This document shows, piece after piece, positions 62,852 through 64,000 of a stretch of 64,000 bases of DNA. Within the stretch, counting starts at the first letter, position 1. Each line of letters begins with the position of its first letter. The notes beneath the pieces were generated by a model, which saw only the letters and a list, made by a program, of their open reading frames with translations, did not search any database and was not told the DNA's origin. The stretch covers positions 1-64,000 of the forward strand of contig NZ_MIJE01000032.1 of the NCBI RefSeq assembly GCF_001730225.1, read 5' to 3'. The position numbers and the translations under genes are program-made. The DNA comes from Desulfuribacillus alkaliarsenatis (lineage in GTDB: Bacteria > Bacillota > Bacilli > Desulfuribacillales > Desulfuribacillaceae).

Positions 62852-63241
62852 TCACATCATAGATTCATTAAACGAGTATGGCAACAGTTGAGCTACTGTA
62901 TATTCTTTGTTGTCACCGTTAGTATTCGCTAAAAACACTTTCATATTAGGTTCAGCAAATTCTGATAAAACTTGCCTGCAAGCTCCACATGGTGAAACAG
63001 GTAGCTCTGTATCAGCAATGATTGCTATTGCTACAAACGAGCGATGTCCATCAGAAACAGCTTTGTATACTGCTGTTCGCTCAGCACAATTTGTCAAACC
63101 ATACGAGCTGTTTTCTACGTTACAGCCTGTATATACTTGTCCAGTTGCTGTTAAGACAGCAGCCCCTACGGCAAATTTACTGTATGGCGCATATGCATGC
63201 TTCATTGCATTTTCGGCTGCGATTATTAGCTCTTCTTTCAT
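62852..63241 (-). CDS. cdd: cytidine deaminase
   Basis: It converts cytidine and deoxycytidine to uridine and deoxyuridine for salvage. The 129 residues contain [12 protein letters not shown], the zinc ligand and catalytic glutamate in [12 protein letters not shown], and [18 protein letters not shown] precedes the ATG, whose first base overlaps the end of ybeY (ATGA). The usual dgkA gene between ybeY and cdd is absent. Confidence 0.96.
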   Translation of the reverse strand: MKEELIIAAENAMKHAYAPYSKFAVGAAVLTATGQVYTGCNVENSSYGLTNCAERTAVYKAVSDGHRSFVAIAIIADTELPVSPCGACRQVLSEFAEPNMKVFLANTNGDNKEYTVAQLLPYSFNESMM

Positions 63242-63702
63242 ATCAATCCTCTATCCTTCATTACTTTTTCTTGAACTGCAAACATAACCTGCTCCTGTTC
63301 GTCTGTTTCATGATTATAGCCTAACAAATGTAGTAGACCATGTACAGCTAAAAAGCATAGTTCACGTTCAAAGGAATGCCCATAGTCATTGGCCTGTTTT
63401 TCTGCTATATCTACGCAGATTACAATATCGCCCAAATGATAAGATAATACTTCAATTTCCTCTATATCATCCAAATCGTCATTTAATGCAAATGATATAA
63501 CATCTGTAGGCTTGTCCTTACCACGATATTCCCTATTTATTTCTTGAATTCGTTGTTCATCTACAAAAGACACACTAAACTCACCAGTTTCATTATTAAT
63601 GACTTGTCCTGTGTATTGTAGACATTCGTCTAATATTTGCAATAGTGGCTCTGGAATTTTTTTTGTTTCATGCTCTTGTAACCAATCAATTTCAAAACCC
63701 AA
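63238..63702 (-). CDS. ybeY: endoribonuclease YbeY
   Basis: It takes part in 16S rRNA 3' end maturation and ribosome quality control. The 154 residues have the core FVDEQRIQEINREYRGKDKPTDVISFAL, LGDIVICVDIA, and the zinc motif HGLLHLLGYNHETDEQ (HX3HX5H). TTG start with GAGG eight bases upstream, overlapping no more than the pgpH stop. Confidence 0.95.
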   Translation of the reverse strand: MGFEIDWLQEHETKKIPEPLLQILDECLQYTGQVINNETGEFSVSFVDEQRIQEINREYRGKDKPTDVISFALNDDLDDIEEIEVLSYHLGDIVICVDIAEKQANDYGHSFERELCFLAVHGLLHLLGYNHETDEQEQVMFAVQEKVMKDRGLI

Positions 63703-64000
63703 TTACATCGCCTCACTCTTTGAATTACTGTCTGGCCTTATCTCTTCTAGAACTTTTTTCTGAATTTGGTCTTCTGGATATTCAATTCTTGAATGGAAAA
63801 TTCCATTTAAGACATGTATATATGCGTGTACCATATTATCTAAATCCTTAAAAGTCAAATCACATTCATCAAATTGCCCATCCGCTAGCTTCTCCTTAAT
63901 AATCTTGCGAATTATTGTTTCCATTCGCGAAGGGGTTGGTTTTGCCATAGCCCTAACGGCAGCTTCAACAGCATCAGCAACCATTACAATAGCAGCTTCC
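63703..64000 (-). CDS. PgpH-like 7TM-HD cyclic-di-AMP phosphodiesterase, C-terminal part
   Basis: Only the last 99 residues are inside the window; the gene continues past 64000. The readable part, EAAIVMVADAVEAAVRAMAKPTPSRMETIIRKIIKEKL, then FDECDLTFKDL, is the end of the HD domain of the PgpH (YqfF) family, which degrades c-di-AMP. Order pgpH-ybeY-cdd-era supports it. Confidence 0.88.
   Translation of the reverse strand, partial: EAAIVMVADAVEAAVRAMAKPTPSRMETIIRKIIKEKLADGQFDECDLTFKDLDNMVHAYIHVLNGIFHSRIEYPEDQIQKKVLEEIRPDSNSKSEAM

Overview
The window is an AT-rich stretch of a Gram-positive (Bacillota) chromosome, probably from a spore-forming, Bacillales-like lineage. Genes are preceded by strong AGGAGG-type ribosome binding sites. 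The right half has the housekeeping order pgpH-ybeY-cdd-era-yqzL-recO-glyQS-ccpN-like-ppsR-ppdK-dgt-dnaG-sigA-trmK-nif3. Regulation uses a T-box, a TPP riboswitch and a GEMM c-di-GMP riboswitch. I cannot name the species; a Desulfuribacillus-like organism is only a guess.

Left accessory region (1 to about 16,200). The window opens with what looks like the end of an IS21-type element. Then come an orphan lipoprotein, an AbiJ-like HEPN protein, and a two-gene dynamin-like GTPase operon that looks like the Eleos (LeoBC/LeoA) anti-phage system. After these lies a patchwork of orphan lipoproteins, small membrane proteins and a membrane-protein/winged-helix regulator pair, including three genes of 55 to 56 codons. 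One intergenic module, carrying two Spo0A-box-like TTTTGTCGA motifs 20 bp apart, recurs upstream of the AbiJ-like gene, the GTPase operon and one small membrane-protein gene. A small alarmone synthetase, a frameshifted chemotaxis receptor and a divergent TetR gene with palindromic operators close this part.

Middle (17,180 to 31,300). A seven-gene thiamine operon (thiS-G-H-F-E-D-C) lies behind a TPP riboswitch and terminator. It is followed by a cNMP-binding/CBS/DUF294 protein, a ComFB-like protein, a sirtuin, a YtqA-type radical SAM protein, PEP carboxykinase, a KtrB/TrkH potassium transporter and a ComEC-like metallo-beta-lactamase protein. pckA and the transporter gene converge on a perfect 52-bp palindrome.

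Tad pilus region (31,500 to 40,200). An HD-GYP c-di-GMP phosphodiesterase gene converges on a Tad/Flp operon: a DUF192 gene, flp, tadV, tadE, tadG, cpaB, tadZ, tadA, tadB and tadC. The operon is headed by a c-di-GMP-I riboswitch, so the same second messenger appears at both ends.

Right part (40,400 to 64,000). An isochorismatase-like gene, a ferredoxin, a DUF2935 gene, a long KamA-type aminomutase and a PIN-PhoH ATPase are followed by housekeeping genes for RNA modification, transcription, replication, PEP/pyruvate interconversion (ppdK, its regulator ppsR and a CcpN-like repressor), glycyl-tRNA synthetase, repair and ribosome maturation. The last gene, pgpH, runs off the right edge. PEPCK, PPDK, PpsR and a CcpN-like repressor together suggest tight control of the PEP/pyruvate node.
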